A stretch of 24,823 nt of DNA, taken from positions 1 to 24,823 of the forward strand of contig CAJTVK010000063.1 of assembly GCA_910579645.1 (NCBI GenBank), given 5' to 3'. The notes under the pieces were generated by a model that saw only the letters and a program-made list of their open reading frames with translations, did not search any database and was not told the DNA's origin. The stretch is from an uncultured Lachnospiraceae bacterium. GTDB lineage: Bacteria > Bacillota > Clostridia > Lachnospirales > Lachnospiraceae. Position numbers and translations under genes: made by a program. The stretch's first letter is position 1, and the number at the start of each line of letters is the position of its first letter. Shown here piece after piece: positions 1 to 8,717 of the stretch.

Positions 1-275
1 GCATCCTATATGGTTCCGTGCATGGGTCAGGGGCTTTCCGGACGATACCGGCGGCCCTCAATTTCTGCAGCGGCACGGTGAGAAGAGAAAACGGACGGTG
101 GGGAATTGCTTTTCTTTTATTAGGTATTGCGGGTTTTGGAACCGGATAATGGCGGTACTTCTGGTCCGCACTTATAAAGGCATGGTGTGGGGGGTAAATT
201 TTTATGAAAAGTATGCATATTTGGCTGGTCTTGTCCATATAATATAGTATCTTAATGTTATGAAGGAGGTAAATT
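1..275. other. 5' edge, no supported gene
   Basis: No gene can be supported here. One forward frame is open from base 2 to a TAG at 245-247, but it is rich in Trp, Arg and Cys, lacks a recognisable motif and has no ribosome binding site for an internal start, so it is probably chance or at best the tail of a gene outside the window. A TATAAT hexamer at 238-243 lies 32 bases before the next start codon and may be the -10 box of the following gene, although no convincing -35 box is present 16-18 bases upstream. Confidence 0.4.
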
Positions 276-515
276 ATGGCAAGAGGTGTCAGGAAGTCTA
301 TAGAAGAGAAGATAGCCGATAAGCAGGAAATCATAGATGCCTTGGAAATACGGATACTGAAAGAGAAGGAAGAACTGCAGATGTTGGTGAATGAGCAGCG
401 GATGGCCCGGCTGGAAAGCTTGGAAGAGTTGATTGACAGTTCCAATCTTAGTTTGGAAGAGGTGACGGAAATATTGAGGCAGCATGTGGAAGAGGAAGAG
501 GCTGCCGAGGTTTAG
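276..515 (+). CDS. Small charged coiled-coil protein, unknown function
   Basis: This 79-residue cytoplasmic protein is almost entirely helical by composition. A basic start (MARGVRKSIEEKI) is followed by Glu/Lys-rich heptad-like segments (about residues 10-42), then a second acidic helix ending in a run of Glu. There is no signal peptide, membrane segment or cysteine. The start is set by AAGGAGG at 261-267, eight bases before the ATG. It is probably monocistronic: the next gene is on the opposite strand and a weak hairpin follows the stop. I do not recognise a named family; a small partner-binding or regulatory protein is possible but unsupported. Confidence 0.75.
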   Translation: MARGVRKSIEEKIADKQEIIDALEIRILKEKEELQMLVNEQRMARLESLEELIDSSNLSLEEVTEILRQHVEEEEAAEV

Positions 516-520
516 CGTTT

Positions 521-543
521 CATCCGGCCGGACGGGATGTTTT
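521..543 (+). terminator. Possible weak terminator between convergent genes
   Basis: CATCC (521-525) and GGATG (535-539) can pair around a GC-rich loop, followed by TTTT. The stem is only five pairs, so this is a weak candidate; it lies between two genes that converge. Confidence 0.3.
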
Positions 544-596
544 ATCGTGTTGGAAAGGTGCCTCGGGGTGTTGTCCGGCATGTTTTGGATATGCCT

Positions 597-1109
597 TCAG
601 GCTGGGATATGAAACAGTCCGAGATCCGGGGGGCAGGATGTGAATATAAGGAAACAGAGAAAAATCAGCAAAGTCAGCGCTGTCAGCCATAGGCAGTGGG
701 TTTTGCTGATTTTTCTGCCGGAAACGGACAGGCGGAAGCGCAGCAGGAAAGCCGCAAATACGCTTATATAAAAGGTGGCAATGTCCAATGGCGCGAGATG
801 ATAGCCGAGGATGCCGGTGTAGGTATAGAAAAGAACCGGGATAAGGCAGGTGCCTGTCAGCAGCGCTACGGCATTGCCGCAGCACTGTGAAACAGGGTAT
901 GGCACAGACATGAGCTTTTCAAAGGCAAAATAAAGCAGCATGGGGAAAAACAGCAGTTTCATATGTTCCCATACGGATTCGTTGACAGGGGTAAAAAGCC
1001 CTGCATATGGGTTGCTGCCGCTCCAGCCGTATATAAAATGGGAGAGCGTTCCGAGAAGGGATGTAAATAAAATGCCGGACAGCATATAGTGGAATAGTTT
1101 TTTTCGCAT
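597..1109 (-). CDS. DUF6512-like integral membrane protein
   Basis: This 170-residue protein looks like the DUF6512 family, recognised from memory through the segments GLFTPVNESVWEHMKLLFFP near residue 40 and SCPPDLGLF near the C terminus. It has about five hydrophobic segments (roughly residues 6-26, 48-66, 77-99, 107-125 and 140-157), so it is an integral membrane protein; its biochemical role is unknown. The start is uncertain because the only purine-rich stretch (AAGAAAGG) lies about 15 bases upstream of the ATG. It is divergent from the chemotaxis receptor gene and convergent with the small coiled-coil gene, so it is probably transcribed alone. Confidence 0.75.
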   Translation of the reverse strand: MRKKLFHYMLSGILFTSLLGTLSHFIYGWSGSNPYAGLFTPVNESVWEHMKLLFFPMLLYFAFEKLMSVPYPVSQCCGNAVALLTGTCLIPVLFYTYTGILGYHLAPLDIATFYISVFAAFLLRFRLSVSGRKISKTHCLWLTALTLLIFLCFLIFTSCPPDLGLFHIPA

Positions 1110-1237
1110 AGTCGGTATTTCAGCCTTTCTTAGGAATTATAAGGTTATTTATAAATTCTTAATATATGTTGTGTCAGGAGGTTTTTACAAGCATTATATG
1201 CAGAACAGCCGGTTTTTAAGCAGAAAAAATAAAAGAT

Positions 1238-1266
1238 TTGAAATATACAGCGTTATATGTTAGTAT
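1238..1266 (+). promoter_or_regulatory. Sigma-A promoter of the chemotaxis receptor gene
   Basis: TTGAAA (1238-1243) and TAGTAT (1261-1266) are separated by exactly 17 bases, leaving a leader of about 100 nt before the ATG at 1375. No good sigma-28 flagellar promoter was found here. Confidence 0.55.
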
Positions 1267-1374
1267 GGTTATACGAAAATTGAATCTCATACATATATGC
1301 TCATAGGCATTTTGTTCATTTTTCGGCGAATAAGCTTGGAAATAACTATTATTTTACTAAAAGGAGTAGTCAAA

Positions 1375-3057
1375 ATGAAGAAAGCAATGAACCAGTCATT
1401 AATGACTCTGCTGCTGAACGGAGTTTCTATCTTAGCGGTTGTTTTTTCCGTAGTGGCACTGTTTTATTATGCCCGTGTGAATACGGAACTGCGCCATGCC
1501 AATGAGGATCGTTTTATGCTGACATATAATGCAAACCGGTTTATGAACGGCTCGGCATATCTGACCAATGAGGTACGGGCTTTTTCCGCTACCGGGGAAA
1601 AAGTACATTATGACAATTATTGGAATGAAGTGAATAACCTGAAGAACAGGGATATCGGCGTGGCTGCCATGCAGGAAATCGGCATTACCGAGGAAGAGCA
1701 GAAGATGATTGATACTATGGCTTCGCTTTCCAATGAACTGGTTCCTCTGGAAGACGAAGCGATGAAGCATGTGCAGGAAGGAGATCAGGAAGCCGCCTTG
1801 GATTATGTATATGGAAATGATTATAATTCCTCCATCGCTAAAATCAATGCGATGAAAGAAAAATTTCTGGCTGCATTGGATGCAAGGACGCTGGCGGAGG
1901 TGAACAGGCTCTATCAGGCCGAGGAAAGCATCAAGCTGCTGATGTGTGCGGCATTGGCGCTGGCCGGGCTGCTTCAGCTGATCAGCCTGCTGATTATCAG
2001 GCTGAAGGTAGTCCGCCCCGTAATTGCAGTAAAGAACCAGATGAGCGAAATTTCCAAAGGGAATCTTTCGGCGGACTTTGCTTTGGAATCCGATACGTCC
2101 GAAATCGGCAGGCTGGTGGAATCTATCCATGAGACGAAGCGGGAACTGAAAAAATATATTCAGGACATTGACTTGAAGATGTCACAGATGGCGGAGGGGA
2201 AAATGGATATCGTTGTCGGAGAAGATTACCGGGGAGAGTTTCTTCCTATTCAGACGGCAATGCGGCAGATATTGGATGCCTTGAACGATGCGCTGTATAA
2301 AATGACGGTGACGGCAGGGAAAGTATCGGCAGAATCCAAGCAGATGGCATTCGGGGCACAGACCCTTTCCGACGGTACCGTAAGGCAGGCTTCCGCCGTG
2401 CAGGAATTATCTGCCAGCATTCAGGAAATATCGGGACAGGTAAGCAATACATCACAGGATGCGGACAGCGCCCGCAATTCTTCTTTGGACGCGATGAAGC
2501 ATCTGCAGATATGCAGCCAGAAGATGGAAGGGCTGACGGCCGCCATGGAAGATATTTCCAAGTCGTCCCACCAAATCGGCGGAATAATTAAAACGATTGA
2601 GGATATTTCTTTCCAGACCAATATTCTGGCATTGAATGCGGCAGTGGAGGCAGCCCGTGCAGGGGAGGCGGGTAAAGGCTTTGCCGTAGTGGCAGACGAA
2701 GTGCAGAGCCTGGCGAATAAGAGTTCCGTTTCGGCTCAGAATATAACGGAATTAATCCAGAATTCCATGAAGCTGGTACAGCATGGCACCTCCCTCACTT
2801 CGGATACTACGGAATCGTTGGCGGAAGTGGTGCTTGGCGGTCAAAGATCCACGGAACTGATTGAACGGATTGCGGAGTCGGCGACACGGCAGGCACAGGC
2901 ACTGAAGCAGCTGACATTGGGAATGGAACAGATTTCCGAGGTAGTGCAGACCAACGCGGCTACGGCGCAAGAGTCGGCAGCAACTGCGCAGGAACTTTAT
3001 GACCAGGCAGAAGAGATGAAGGAATCCGTCCAGAGATTCCGCTTGCGGAGAAGATAA
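1375..3057 (+). CDS. Methyl-accepting chemotaxis protein (transmembrane receptor)
   Basis: This 560-residue receptor senses an extracytoplasmic signal and controls the CheA kinase. A short cytoplasmic tail is followed by TM1 (about 8-34), an extracellular helical domain of the four-helix-bundle kind (about 35-183), TM2 (about 187-210), a HAMP linker from VVRPVIAV onward, and a long signalling coiled coil. The conserved hairpin tip lies near residues 410-450 and contains FQTNILALNAAVEAARAGEA and GKGFAVVADEVQSLA, diagnostic of the family. No C-terminal CheR-binding pentapeptide is seen. The start was chosen at MKKAMNQS because AAAGGAG precedes it; an in-frame ATG at 1297 lacks such a site. The downstream 84-residue gene is probably co-transcribed. 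The ligand cannot be predicted. Confidence 0.95.
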   Translation: MKKAMNQSLMTLLLNGVSILAVVFSVVALFYYARVNTELRHANEDRFMLTYNANRFMNGSAYLTNEVRAFSATGEKVHYDNYWNEVNNLKNRDIGVAAMQEIGITEEEQKMIDTMASLSNELVPLEDEAMKHVQEGDQEAALDYVYGNDYNSSIAKINAMKEKFLAALDARTLAEVNRLYQAEESIKLLMCAALALAGLLQLISLLIIRLKVVRPVIAVKNQMSEISKGNLSADFALESDTSEIGRLVESIHETKRELKKYIQDIDLKMSQMAEGKMDIVVGEDYRGEFLPIQTAMRQILDALNDALYKMTVTAGKVSAESKQMAFGAQTLSDGTVRQASAVQELSASIQEISGQVSNTSQDADSARNSSLDAMKHLQICSQKMEGLTAAMEDISKSSHQIGGIIKTIEDISFQTNILALNAAVEAARAGEAGKGFAVVADEVQSLANKSSVSAQNITELIQNSMKLVQHGTSLTSDTTESLAEVVLGGQRSTELIERIAESATRQAQALKQLTLGMEQISEVVQTNAATAQESAATAQELYDQAEEMKESVQRFRLRRR

Positions 3058-3073
3058 ACGTCGGGTGGTAAAT

Positions 3074-3328
3074 ATGGATGTTTATAAAATGATAATGAAA
3101 CTGGAACGGCCCGTGTGTGAATTGCCGGCGGGCTTTCCGGTTCCCGGATATCTGCAAAAGGATATCCGGGAATTGGTTGACGGAATCAATAGAAAAGATC
3201 CGGATATAGCCTGCTTGCTGAATGAAGTGCAGGGAAGCATAAGCATGGCAATCCTGTCGGGAGCCATCAATGAGCAGCAGGCGGAGTGTCTGAAAGATTA
3301 TTATATGGGGGGCGGTATTTTCCGCTAA
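3074..3328 (+). CDS. Small protein downstream of chemotaxis receptor, unknown
   Basis: This 84-residue protein begins only 16 bases after the receptor stop, so it is likely in the same transcript and translationally linked. It is soluble, with no signal peptide or membrane segment, and looks mainly helical; it contains PVCELPAGFPVPGYLQKDI and ends in a glycine-rich DYYMGGGIFR. ATG at 3074 is preferred over a GTG three codons upstream because GGGTGG lies a few bases before it. I do not recognise the family. Its position suggests an accessory role to the receptor, but nothing in the sequence proves this. Confidence 0.6.
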   Translation: MDVYKMIMKLERPVCELPAGFPVPGYLQKDIRELVDGINRKDPDIACLLNEVQGSISMAILSGAINEQQAECLKDYYMGGGIFR

Positions 3329-3370
3329 TGTCATTGATTTCTGCAAACTGCCGTTTTGTTCGATGACATT
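3327..3370. repeat. Short inverted repeat with AATGTCAT arms
   Basis: AATGTCAT (3327-3334) is repeated in reverse complement as ATGACATT (3363-3370); the match extends to 10 of 11 bases. No T-run follows. The left arm overlaps the stop codon of the upstream gene. The same AATGTCATT word forms the tips of the 186-bp palindrome at 11204-11389 and lies at 4163-4171, so this may be a remnant of that family. Confidence 0.35.
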
Positions 3371-3390
3371 GGGGATTCCGTTCCCGTTCT

Positions 3391-3999
3391 TTAGATTGTT
3401 AAATAGTTCAAAGCCCCATGGGGGATTCCTGTCCCTTTTTCTAAGAGGGAAATCAGGCCATGGAGAGTCTCTTCCATTTCTTCCGGTGAAGAAGGGAGCA
3501 GGGTATTGTCCAGCTTTACGGTCAATACGATGAGTACAATTTCTGCCAGTGCGGCGGGCGCGTCAAAGTGTATTTCATCGCTTTCGATGCCCTGCCGGAT
3601 GATTTCTGCCAGTACCGGCTTTAATTCCGAAATTAAATGGTTCATATATTTATGATGAAGAAAGGCGTCTTCCTGTATGTCGGCAGCGGCAGGAACCCGC
3701 TGCTTTAAAAATTCCGAAGAGGAGTAAGTGCATGCCTGGAAAATCATTGCCATGCGGGTAAAGGGGGAGATGTGGGTCTGGGAAGCAAGGTTTTTCGCCG
3801 TTTCCAAGGGTTTTTCGTAGTTGCGCTGTATCAGTGCTTCGAAAATGGCATCTTTGGAAGGAAAGTAATAGTATAGGCTCCCTTTGCCCATGCCTGCCGT
3901 CTGGGCAATTTCACTGACTGAGATTGTCTGTAGCTTCTTGTTTACCAATAATTCCTGGAGTGCATCTAAAATTTTGTCATATTTTAATTGGTTCGACAT
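3391..3999 (-). CDS. TetR/AcrR-family repressor
   Basis: This 202-residue protein is of normal TetR length. The N-terminal DNA-binding domain has the classic helix-turn-helix, VSEIAQTAGMGKGSLYYYF (about residues 28-46), followed by the conserved SKDAIFEAL. The remaining ~140 residues form the divergent helical ligand-binding and dimerisation domain. The start at MSNQLKYDK was chosen because AGGAAGG stands 7-13 bases upstream; an earlier in-frame ATG at 4083 would add 28 residues with no homology and would read through the promoter. It is divergent from the large RND exporter gene, the usual arrangement for a repressor controlling an efflux system and itself. The effector is unknown. Confidence 0.92.
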   Translation of the reverse strand: MSNQLKYDKILDALQELLVNKKLQTISVSEIAQTAGMGKGSLYYYFPSKDAIFEALIQRNYEKPLETAKNLASQTHISPFTRMAMIFQACTYSSSEFLKQRVPAAADIQEDAFLHHKYMNHLISELKPVLAEIIRQGIESDEIHFDAPAALAEIVLIVLTVKLDNTLLPSSPEEMEETLHGLISLLEKGTGIPHGALNYLTI

Positions 4000-4032
4000 A
4001 ATTACCGCCTTCCTGTGTATACGCTGTAATTG

Positions 4033-4062
4033 AGTATAGCATAAAAGGAAAGGGGATAACAA
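4033..4062 (-). promoter_or_regulatory. Promoter of the TetR gene
   Basis: Read on the minus strand, TTGTTA (complement of 4057-4062) and TATACT (complement of 4033-4038) are 18 bases apart, about 30 bases before the TetR start codon. Confidence 0.55.
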
Positions 4063-4104
4063 TAGGGATTCATAAATTCTCACGGAAATCGGTTTTCGCC
4101 GTGA

Positions 4105-4171
4105 GCCTGCGGTTTCCCCGCTGCGGAATCTGTCCTTTCCAAGCGGGCTGCGGCTTAACTTAATGACATTG
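4105..4171 (+). repeat. Partial dispersed hairpin repeat (copy A) plus palindrome tip
   Basis: Bases 4105-4143 (GCCTGCGGTTTCCCC, GCGGAATCTG, TTTCCAAG) resemble the repeat copies at 10933-11020 and 18089-18175. It is followed at 4144-4171 by GGGCTGCGGCTTAACTTAAT and GACATTG, which match all but a couple of bases of the right end of the 186-bp palindrome (11362-11389). Further on, GGGCCGAACCGTTACG (4173-4188) resembles GGGCTGAACTGTTACG at 11050-11065. The segment therefore looks like a fused or degraded set of repeat pieces inside the divergent regulator/exporter promoter region. A small hairpin (CTCACGG/CCGTGAG, 4079-4105) abuts it. Confidence 0.55.
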
Positions 4172-4216
4172 TGGGCCGAACCGTTACGCAGACGCGGTGA
4201 TTTCCGTCAGAATTTC

Positions 4217-4244
4217 TTGACATGTCCCAAGTGTGTGATATAAT
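4217..4244 (+). promoter_or_regulatory. Strong promoter of the RND exporter gene
   Basis: Perfect consensus boxes TTGACA (4217-4222) and TATAAT (4239-4244) are separated by 16 bases. The start codon lies about 95 bases downstream. A promoter this strong next to a TetR gene suggests it is kept off by repression. Confidence 0.8.
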
Positions 4245-4252
4245 GAAAAACA

Positions 4253-4270
4253 GACTGACTGACTGGTCGG
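4253..4270. promoter_or_regulatory. Candidate TetR operator
   Basis: Three tandem GACT units (4253-4264) run into GGTCGG, giving the imperfect dyad CTGACTGGTCGG (4259-4270; 8 of 12 positions symmetric). It starts nine bases after the -10 box, overlapping the expected transcription start, where a bound repressor would block initiation. GACTGACTGGTC-like sites are common for TetR regulators of exporters; assignment to this TetR is inference. Confidence 0.45.
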
Positions 4271-4340
4271 ACGGTTTGCCGGCCGGCAGTCTATTCCTGA
4301 AAAATACGGCAGTATGACAAATAAGAAAGGGTTGGAACAG

Positions 4341-7300
4341 ATGATTTCGAAATTTAGCGTAAAGAAACCCTATACTGTACTGGTAGGGGTAATCATGGCG
4401 GTGGTACTGGGAATTGTTTCGTTGACGAAGATGACGACGGATTTGCTTCCCAATATAAATCTGCCTTATGTGATTGTAATGACTACCTATGTGGGAGCCA
4501 GTCCGGAGACGGTGGAAATGGCAGTGACTAAGCCGGTGGAATCTTCCATGGCTACGGTGAGCAATATTGAAAGCATAAGTTCGGTATCCAGTGAGAATTA
4601 TTCCATGGTGATTATGGAATTCGCACAGAACGCGGACATGAATGCGGTTTCCCTTGAAATACGGGAAAACTTGGATCAGATTAAAAGCTATTGGGATGAA
4701 TCCGTAGGGAATCCTATCATTATGAAGCTGAATCCGGATATGATGCCGGTCATGGTGGCGGCAGTGGGCATGGAAGGAGCCACGGATGCACAAGTCAGTG
4801 AACTGGCGAAGAATATGATTGTCCCGGAATTGGAAAGCATTGAGGGAGTGGCCAGCGCCAGCGCCACGGGTCTGCTGGAAGAGAGCGTAAATGTAATTAT
4901 CCGGCAGGACAAGATAGATAAAATCAATCAGCAGGTGTTTGGCTATATTGACGGGGAACTGGAAGAGCAGGAAGAGCAGCTGGAGGACAGCCGGAAGGAA
5001 CTGGAAGACGGCAAGAAAGAGATAGCCGACGGGAAGGCGGAACTGGCCGATGCGCAGAAGGAACTGAACGATTCCAGGCAGGAGCTGGAGGACGGAAAAG
5101 CGGAACTGGAGGAAAATAAGGCCAAACTGGAGGACGGGAAACGTCAGCTGGAAGAAAAGAAGGGGGAAGTGACGCAGCAGTTGGCGGAGACGGAAACAAT
5201 GCTGCTGACGGCGAAGGCGGATTTGGAAGCGGCAAAGATAAATATTACGGCTCAGATTACCATGTTGGAGAAAATTAAGGAAAAACTGGACAGTGCCGTA
5301 GGAGATTCGCAGGGCAGTCTGGATGAGCAGTTGGCAGCCATGGACAGCCGCATCGCCGAATTGGATGCGCAAATTGCCGCATTGGACGGGCAGCTGGCCG
5401 AACTGGACAGCCAACTGGCAGACATAGACCGGCAGATTACTGCCATGGATGCTGCCATGACCTATGCTTCCGGCTATCCGGATCAGGATGTGTCATATAT
5501 TTTGGAGGAATTGAACAACAATCCCCCTACATACGGGTCTGTTGAGGAAATCAGGGCGTTGCTGGCGGAATATGACGGCTCGCTGCCCGGCAGTGAGGTG
5601 GCCGGTTATCTACAGGAAAGAAAGGCGGGTCTGGAAAACCAGAAAGCGGAACTGGAATATCAGAAGAACGATCCGGAGGCCGGTCTGGCGGCACAGCGGG
5701 AAAGGCTGGTTCAGGAAAAAGCGGATATAGAGGGGCAGAAGGCTCTTCTGCTGCAGCTTCGGGAAGAAATCGTAAATATGATTCAGCAGAGCGGACTGAA
5801 CATACCCAACCTTGATTTGGGCGGCATGCTGCAGCAGCTGCGGGATTCCCTGGGGCCAATCAATGAAAATCTGAAACAGGTGGACGACGGGCTGAAACAG
5901 CTTTACAAAGGAAACCTTCAGGCGGCTACGGAACTGGCCAATGCCCAGACCAAGCTGGACTTGGGTGAGATGCAGATGACGGTGGCGGAGCAGCAGATGG
6001 AATCCGGGGAAAAGCAGCTGGAGAGCGGTCAGGAGCAGATTGACGATGCGGTAAAGCAGCTGGACGATGCGCTGTCACAGCTGAAAGAGGGGGAAGAACA
6101 GCTGGCAGAGGGAATGGAGAAGCTGGCGGAGGCAAAGGAAGATGCCTATGCGCAGGCAGACATGACGGATATTCTTACCTCGGATACCGTAAAATCTTTG
6201 CTGGCGGCACAGAATTTCTCCATGCCGGGAGGATATGTGACGGAAGACGGCATTGACTATCTGGTGAGGGTCGGCGATAAGCCGGGTACGGTGGAAGAAC
6301 TGGCGGCTATGCCGATTCTGAATCCGGATATGGAAGGTGTGGATGTGATTACCCTTGCCGATGTAGCCGATGTGTTTATGACGGATAATTCCGCCGATAT
6401 TTATACGAATATCAACGGCAGTGCAGGCGTACTGCTTACATTGCAGAAACAGACGGGCTATTCCACCGGCGATGTGTCCGATAAGCTGAAAGCAAAATTT
6501 GAAGAAATGTCGGAAGAGAATGAGAATCTTTCCATGATTATCCTGATGGATCAGGGAATTTACATAGACATGGTTATGGACTCCATTGCCAGCAGCCTTC
6601 TGTTCGGTGCGGCACTGGCCATTTTGGTGCTGATAGTATTTTTGAAAGATTTGAGGCCGACCCTTATTATTGCATTTTCTATCCCAATCAGTCTGGTGAC
6701 GGCCATTGCCTGCATGTATTTCAGCGGAGTGACGCTGAACATCATATCGCTGTCAGGCTTGTCGCTGGGCGTGGGAATGCTGGTGGATAATTCCATCGTG
6801 GTCATTGAGAATATATACCGTATGCGCAGCGAGGGCAGAAGCATGCGTGAAGCGGCCATTGAGGGGGCGAGAGAGGTGGCCGGGGCAATTATGGCTTCCA
6901 CGCTGACTACCGTCTGCGTGTTCCTCCCCATAGTATTTACGGAGGGCATTACCAGACAGCTTTTTGTGGACATGGGGCTGACTTTCGGTTATTCCCTGGT
7001 GGCCAGCCTGGCGGTGGCTCTTACCGTTGTGCCTGCCATGGCCTCGAAGATGCTGCGGAAGACAAAGGAAGAAGAGAAAGAAAGTAAATTTTTCGGCATT
7101 CTGATAAACGGATATGAAAAAGTGCTCCGTCTTTCCCTGAAAATAAAGCCCTTGGTTCTTCTGCTTGTATTGGCATTGGTAATAGTGAGCGCCATGCTGG
7201 CTCTTTCCAGAGGAACGGCATTTATGCCGGAGATGGAAAGCACGCAGATTACCGTCAGCGTAAAACTGCCGGACGGCACGCCGCTGTCGGAGACGGGGGA

Positions 7301-8660
7301 AAGGACGGATGAGATTATAGAAAGAATCCGCTCGATAGAAGATGTGGTGGATGTGGGGGCCATGGCCAGCACCTCATCCATGATGCTGCTGACCGGCGGG
7401 GGGAACAGCGCAACCGATGCTACGGATATTTATATTACGCTGAAAGAGGATAAGAAGCTGACAGGGGATGAACTGGCCGCACAGATTGAAGAAATGATGT
7501 CTGATATGGAGGACGTGGAACTGGTTATCAATACTTCCTCCATGGATATGAGCGCACTGGGAGGCAGCGGCATTTCCATTCAGGTGCGCGGCCGCGAACT
7601 GGATACCCTGCAGGAGATTGCAGCCGACGTGGCGGCCATTGTAGCGGCTACGGAAGGAACGGCGGAAGTCTCGGACGGCATGGAGGATGCCGCGGAAGAA
7701 CTGCGCATTATCATCGACCGGGATAAGGCCATGGAGCATGGGCTGACGGTTGCACAGGTATTTCAGCAGATTGCGGCGAAACTGGCGGATGCCACCAGCG
7801 CAACAACTTTCGAGACGGAAATTAAGGAATATGATGTATATGTAAAAAGCGCAAAGGATATTGCCCTGACACGGGAAACCGTGAGGAAGCTGGAACTGGA
7901 TGTAACCAAGAAGGACGGCACGAAGGAAAAAGTAAGGCTGTCGGATATTGCCCGGTTTGAGACGAAAGTATCGCCCACTTCGGTGAACCGTGCGGACCAG
8001 AACCGTTACATAGGGGTAACGGCTTCCATTGCGGAAGGCTATAATGTAGGCTTGGTATCTCAGGACTTGCAGCAGCAGCTGAACCGATATGAACTGCCCG
8101 AAGGCTATACCTTAGTGATGAGCGGTGAAAATGAAACCATAATGGAAGCCATGGAACAGCTGATGCTGATGCTTATATTGGCGATTGTGTTTATGTACCT
8201 GATTATGGTGGCACAGTTTCAGTCATTGCTGTCTCCGTTTATCATTATGTTTACCATTCCTTTGGCCTTTACCGGTGGCTTTTTGGGGCTGTACATAAGC
8301 GGCAGCGAAGTAAGCGTCATTTCCGTTATCGGATTCGTCATGCTGGCCGGAGTCATTGTTAATAACGGCATTGTGCTGGTGGATTATATCAATCAGCTGA
8401 GGGAAAGCGGCATGGAGAAAAAGGAGGCCATTGTGGAGGCCGGAAGGACCAGGCTGCGTCCGGTGCTTATGACGGCTATGACGACCATATTGGCATTGTC
8501 TACGATGGCTTTCGGGCATGACATGGGAGCGGAACTTTCCCGCCCTATGGCCATCGTGACCATCGGCGGCCTGATTTACGGCACGCTCCTGACCTTGGTT
8601 GTGGTGCCGTGCATTTATGATATTTTCAGGCGGGAGAAAGCGGCGGAGAAGGAGGAATAG
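4341..8660 (+). CDS. RND-family exporter with long extracytoplasmic coiled-coil insertion
   Basis: This 1439-residue protein is an AcrB/HAE-type RND transporter expected to export hydrophobic or amphipathic compounds using proton-motive force. TM1 lies at about residues 12-30. The first extracytoplasmic region runs to about residue 745 and contains a ~400-residue insertion (about 203-600) of Glu/Lys/Gln/Leu heptads, including repeated LEDGK/LADG units. The TM2-TM6 block begins near residue 750 and carries GMLVDNSIVVIENI, with Asp816 followed by Asn817 where AcrB has a second Asp. The second half repeats the plan (TM7 near 945; final TM bundle from about 1275, with VMLAGVIVNNGIVLVDYI). MISKFSVKKP is preferred as start because AAAGGG precedes it; ATG 4314 has no site. 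No membrane-fusion-protein gene is adjacent. Confidence 0.93.
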   Translation: MISKFSVKKPYTVLVGVIMAVVLGIVSLTKMTTDLLPNINLPYVIVMTTYVGASPETVEMAVTKPVESSMATVSNIESISSVSSENYSMVIMEFAQNADMNAVSLEIRENLDQIKSYWDESVGNPIIMKLNPDMMPVMVAAVGMEGATDAQVSELAKNMIVPELESIEGVASASATGLLEESVNVIIRQDKIDKINQQVFGYIDGELEEQEEQLEDSRKELEDGKKEIADGKAELADAQKELNDSRQELEDGKAELEENKAKLEDGKRQLEEKKGEVTQQLAETETMLLTAKADLEAAKINITAQITMLEKIKEKLDSAVGDSQGSLDEQLAAMDSRIAELDAQIAALDGQLAELDSQLADIDRQITAMDAAMTYASGYPDQDVSYILEELNNNPPTYGSVEEIRALLAEYDGSLPGSEVAGYLQERKAGLENQKAELEYQKNDPEAGLAAQRERLVQEKADIEGQKALLLQLREEIVNMIQQSGLNIPNLDLGGMLQQLRDSLGPINENLKQVDDGLKQLYKGNLQAATELANAQTKLDLGEMQMTVAEQQMESGEKQLESGQEQIDDAVKQLDDALSQLKEGEEQLAEGMEKLAEAKEDAYAQADMTDILTSDTVKSLLAAQNFSMPGGYVTEDGIDYLVRVGDKPGTVEELAAMPILNPDMEGVDVITLADVADVFMTDNSADIYTNINGSAGVLLTLQKQTGYSTGDVSDKLKAKFEEMSEENENLSMIILMDQGIYIDMVMDSIASSLLFGAALAILVLIVFLKDLRPTLIIAFSIPISLVTAIACMYFSGVTLNIISLSGLSLGVGMLVDNSIVVIENIYRMRSEGRSMREAAIEGAREVAGAIMASTLTTVCVFLPIVFTEGITRQLFVDMGLTFGYSLVASLAVALTVVPAMASKMLRKTKEEEKESKFFGILINGYEKVLRLSLKIKPLVLLLVLALVIVSAMLALSRGTAFMPEMESTQITVSVKLPDGTPLSETGERTDEIIERIRSIEDVVDVGAMASTSSMMLLTGGGNSATDATDIYITLKEDKKLTGDELAAQIEEMMSDMEDVELVINTSSMDMSALGGSGISIQVRGRELDTLQEIAADVAAIVAATEGTAEVSDGMEDAAEELRIIIDRDKAMEHGLTVAQVFQQIAAKLADATSATTFETEIKEYDVYVKSAKDIALTRETVRKLELDVTKKDGTKEKVRLSDIARFETKVSPTSVNRADQNRYIGVTASIAEGYNVGLVSQDLQQQLNRYELPEGYTLVMSGENETIMEAMEQLMLMLILAIVFMYLIMVAQFQSLLSPFIIMFTIPLAFTGGFLGLYISGSEVSVISVIGFVMLAGVIVNNGIVLVDYINQLRESGMEKKEAIVEAGRTRLRPVLMTAMTTILALSTMAFGHDMGAELSRPMAIVTIGGLIYGTLLTLVVVPCIYDIFRREKAAEKEE

Positions 8661-8717
8661 AACACGGGAAGGTGTTTGGCGGAACGTATTTTTAAACATG
8701 TTTCAGAGAGAAGAATT

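Noticed and set aside
2..247. Open frame at the left edge
   Set aside because: Trp/Arg/Cys-rich, no motif and no supported start; kept only as a note.
1231..1258. Sigma-28 type flagellar promoter before the receptor gene
   Set aside because: TAAA is present but the -10 element matches GCCGATAA poorly; a sigma-A promoter explains the region better.
1432..2130. Minus-strand open frame of 232 codons inside the chemotaxis receptor
   Set aside because: The receptor frame has full family motifs; the antisense translation has none.
3391..4083. Longer TetR start at 4083
   Set aside because: It would translate through a good promoter and adds 28 residues unlike the family; the start at 3999 has a proper ribosome binding site.
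4155..5414. Long open frame on the minus strand (419 codons)
   Set aside because: It is antisense to the RND coiled-coil region; its His/Gln/Phe-rich, low-complexity translation is the expected shadow of Glu/Leu/Gln heptad codons, and it has no ribosome binding site.
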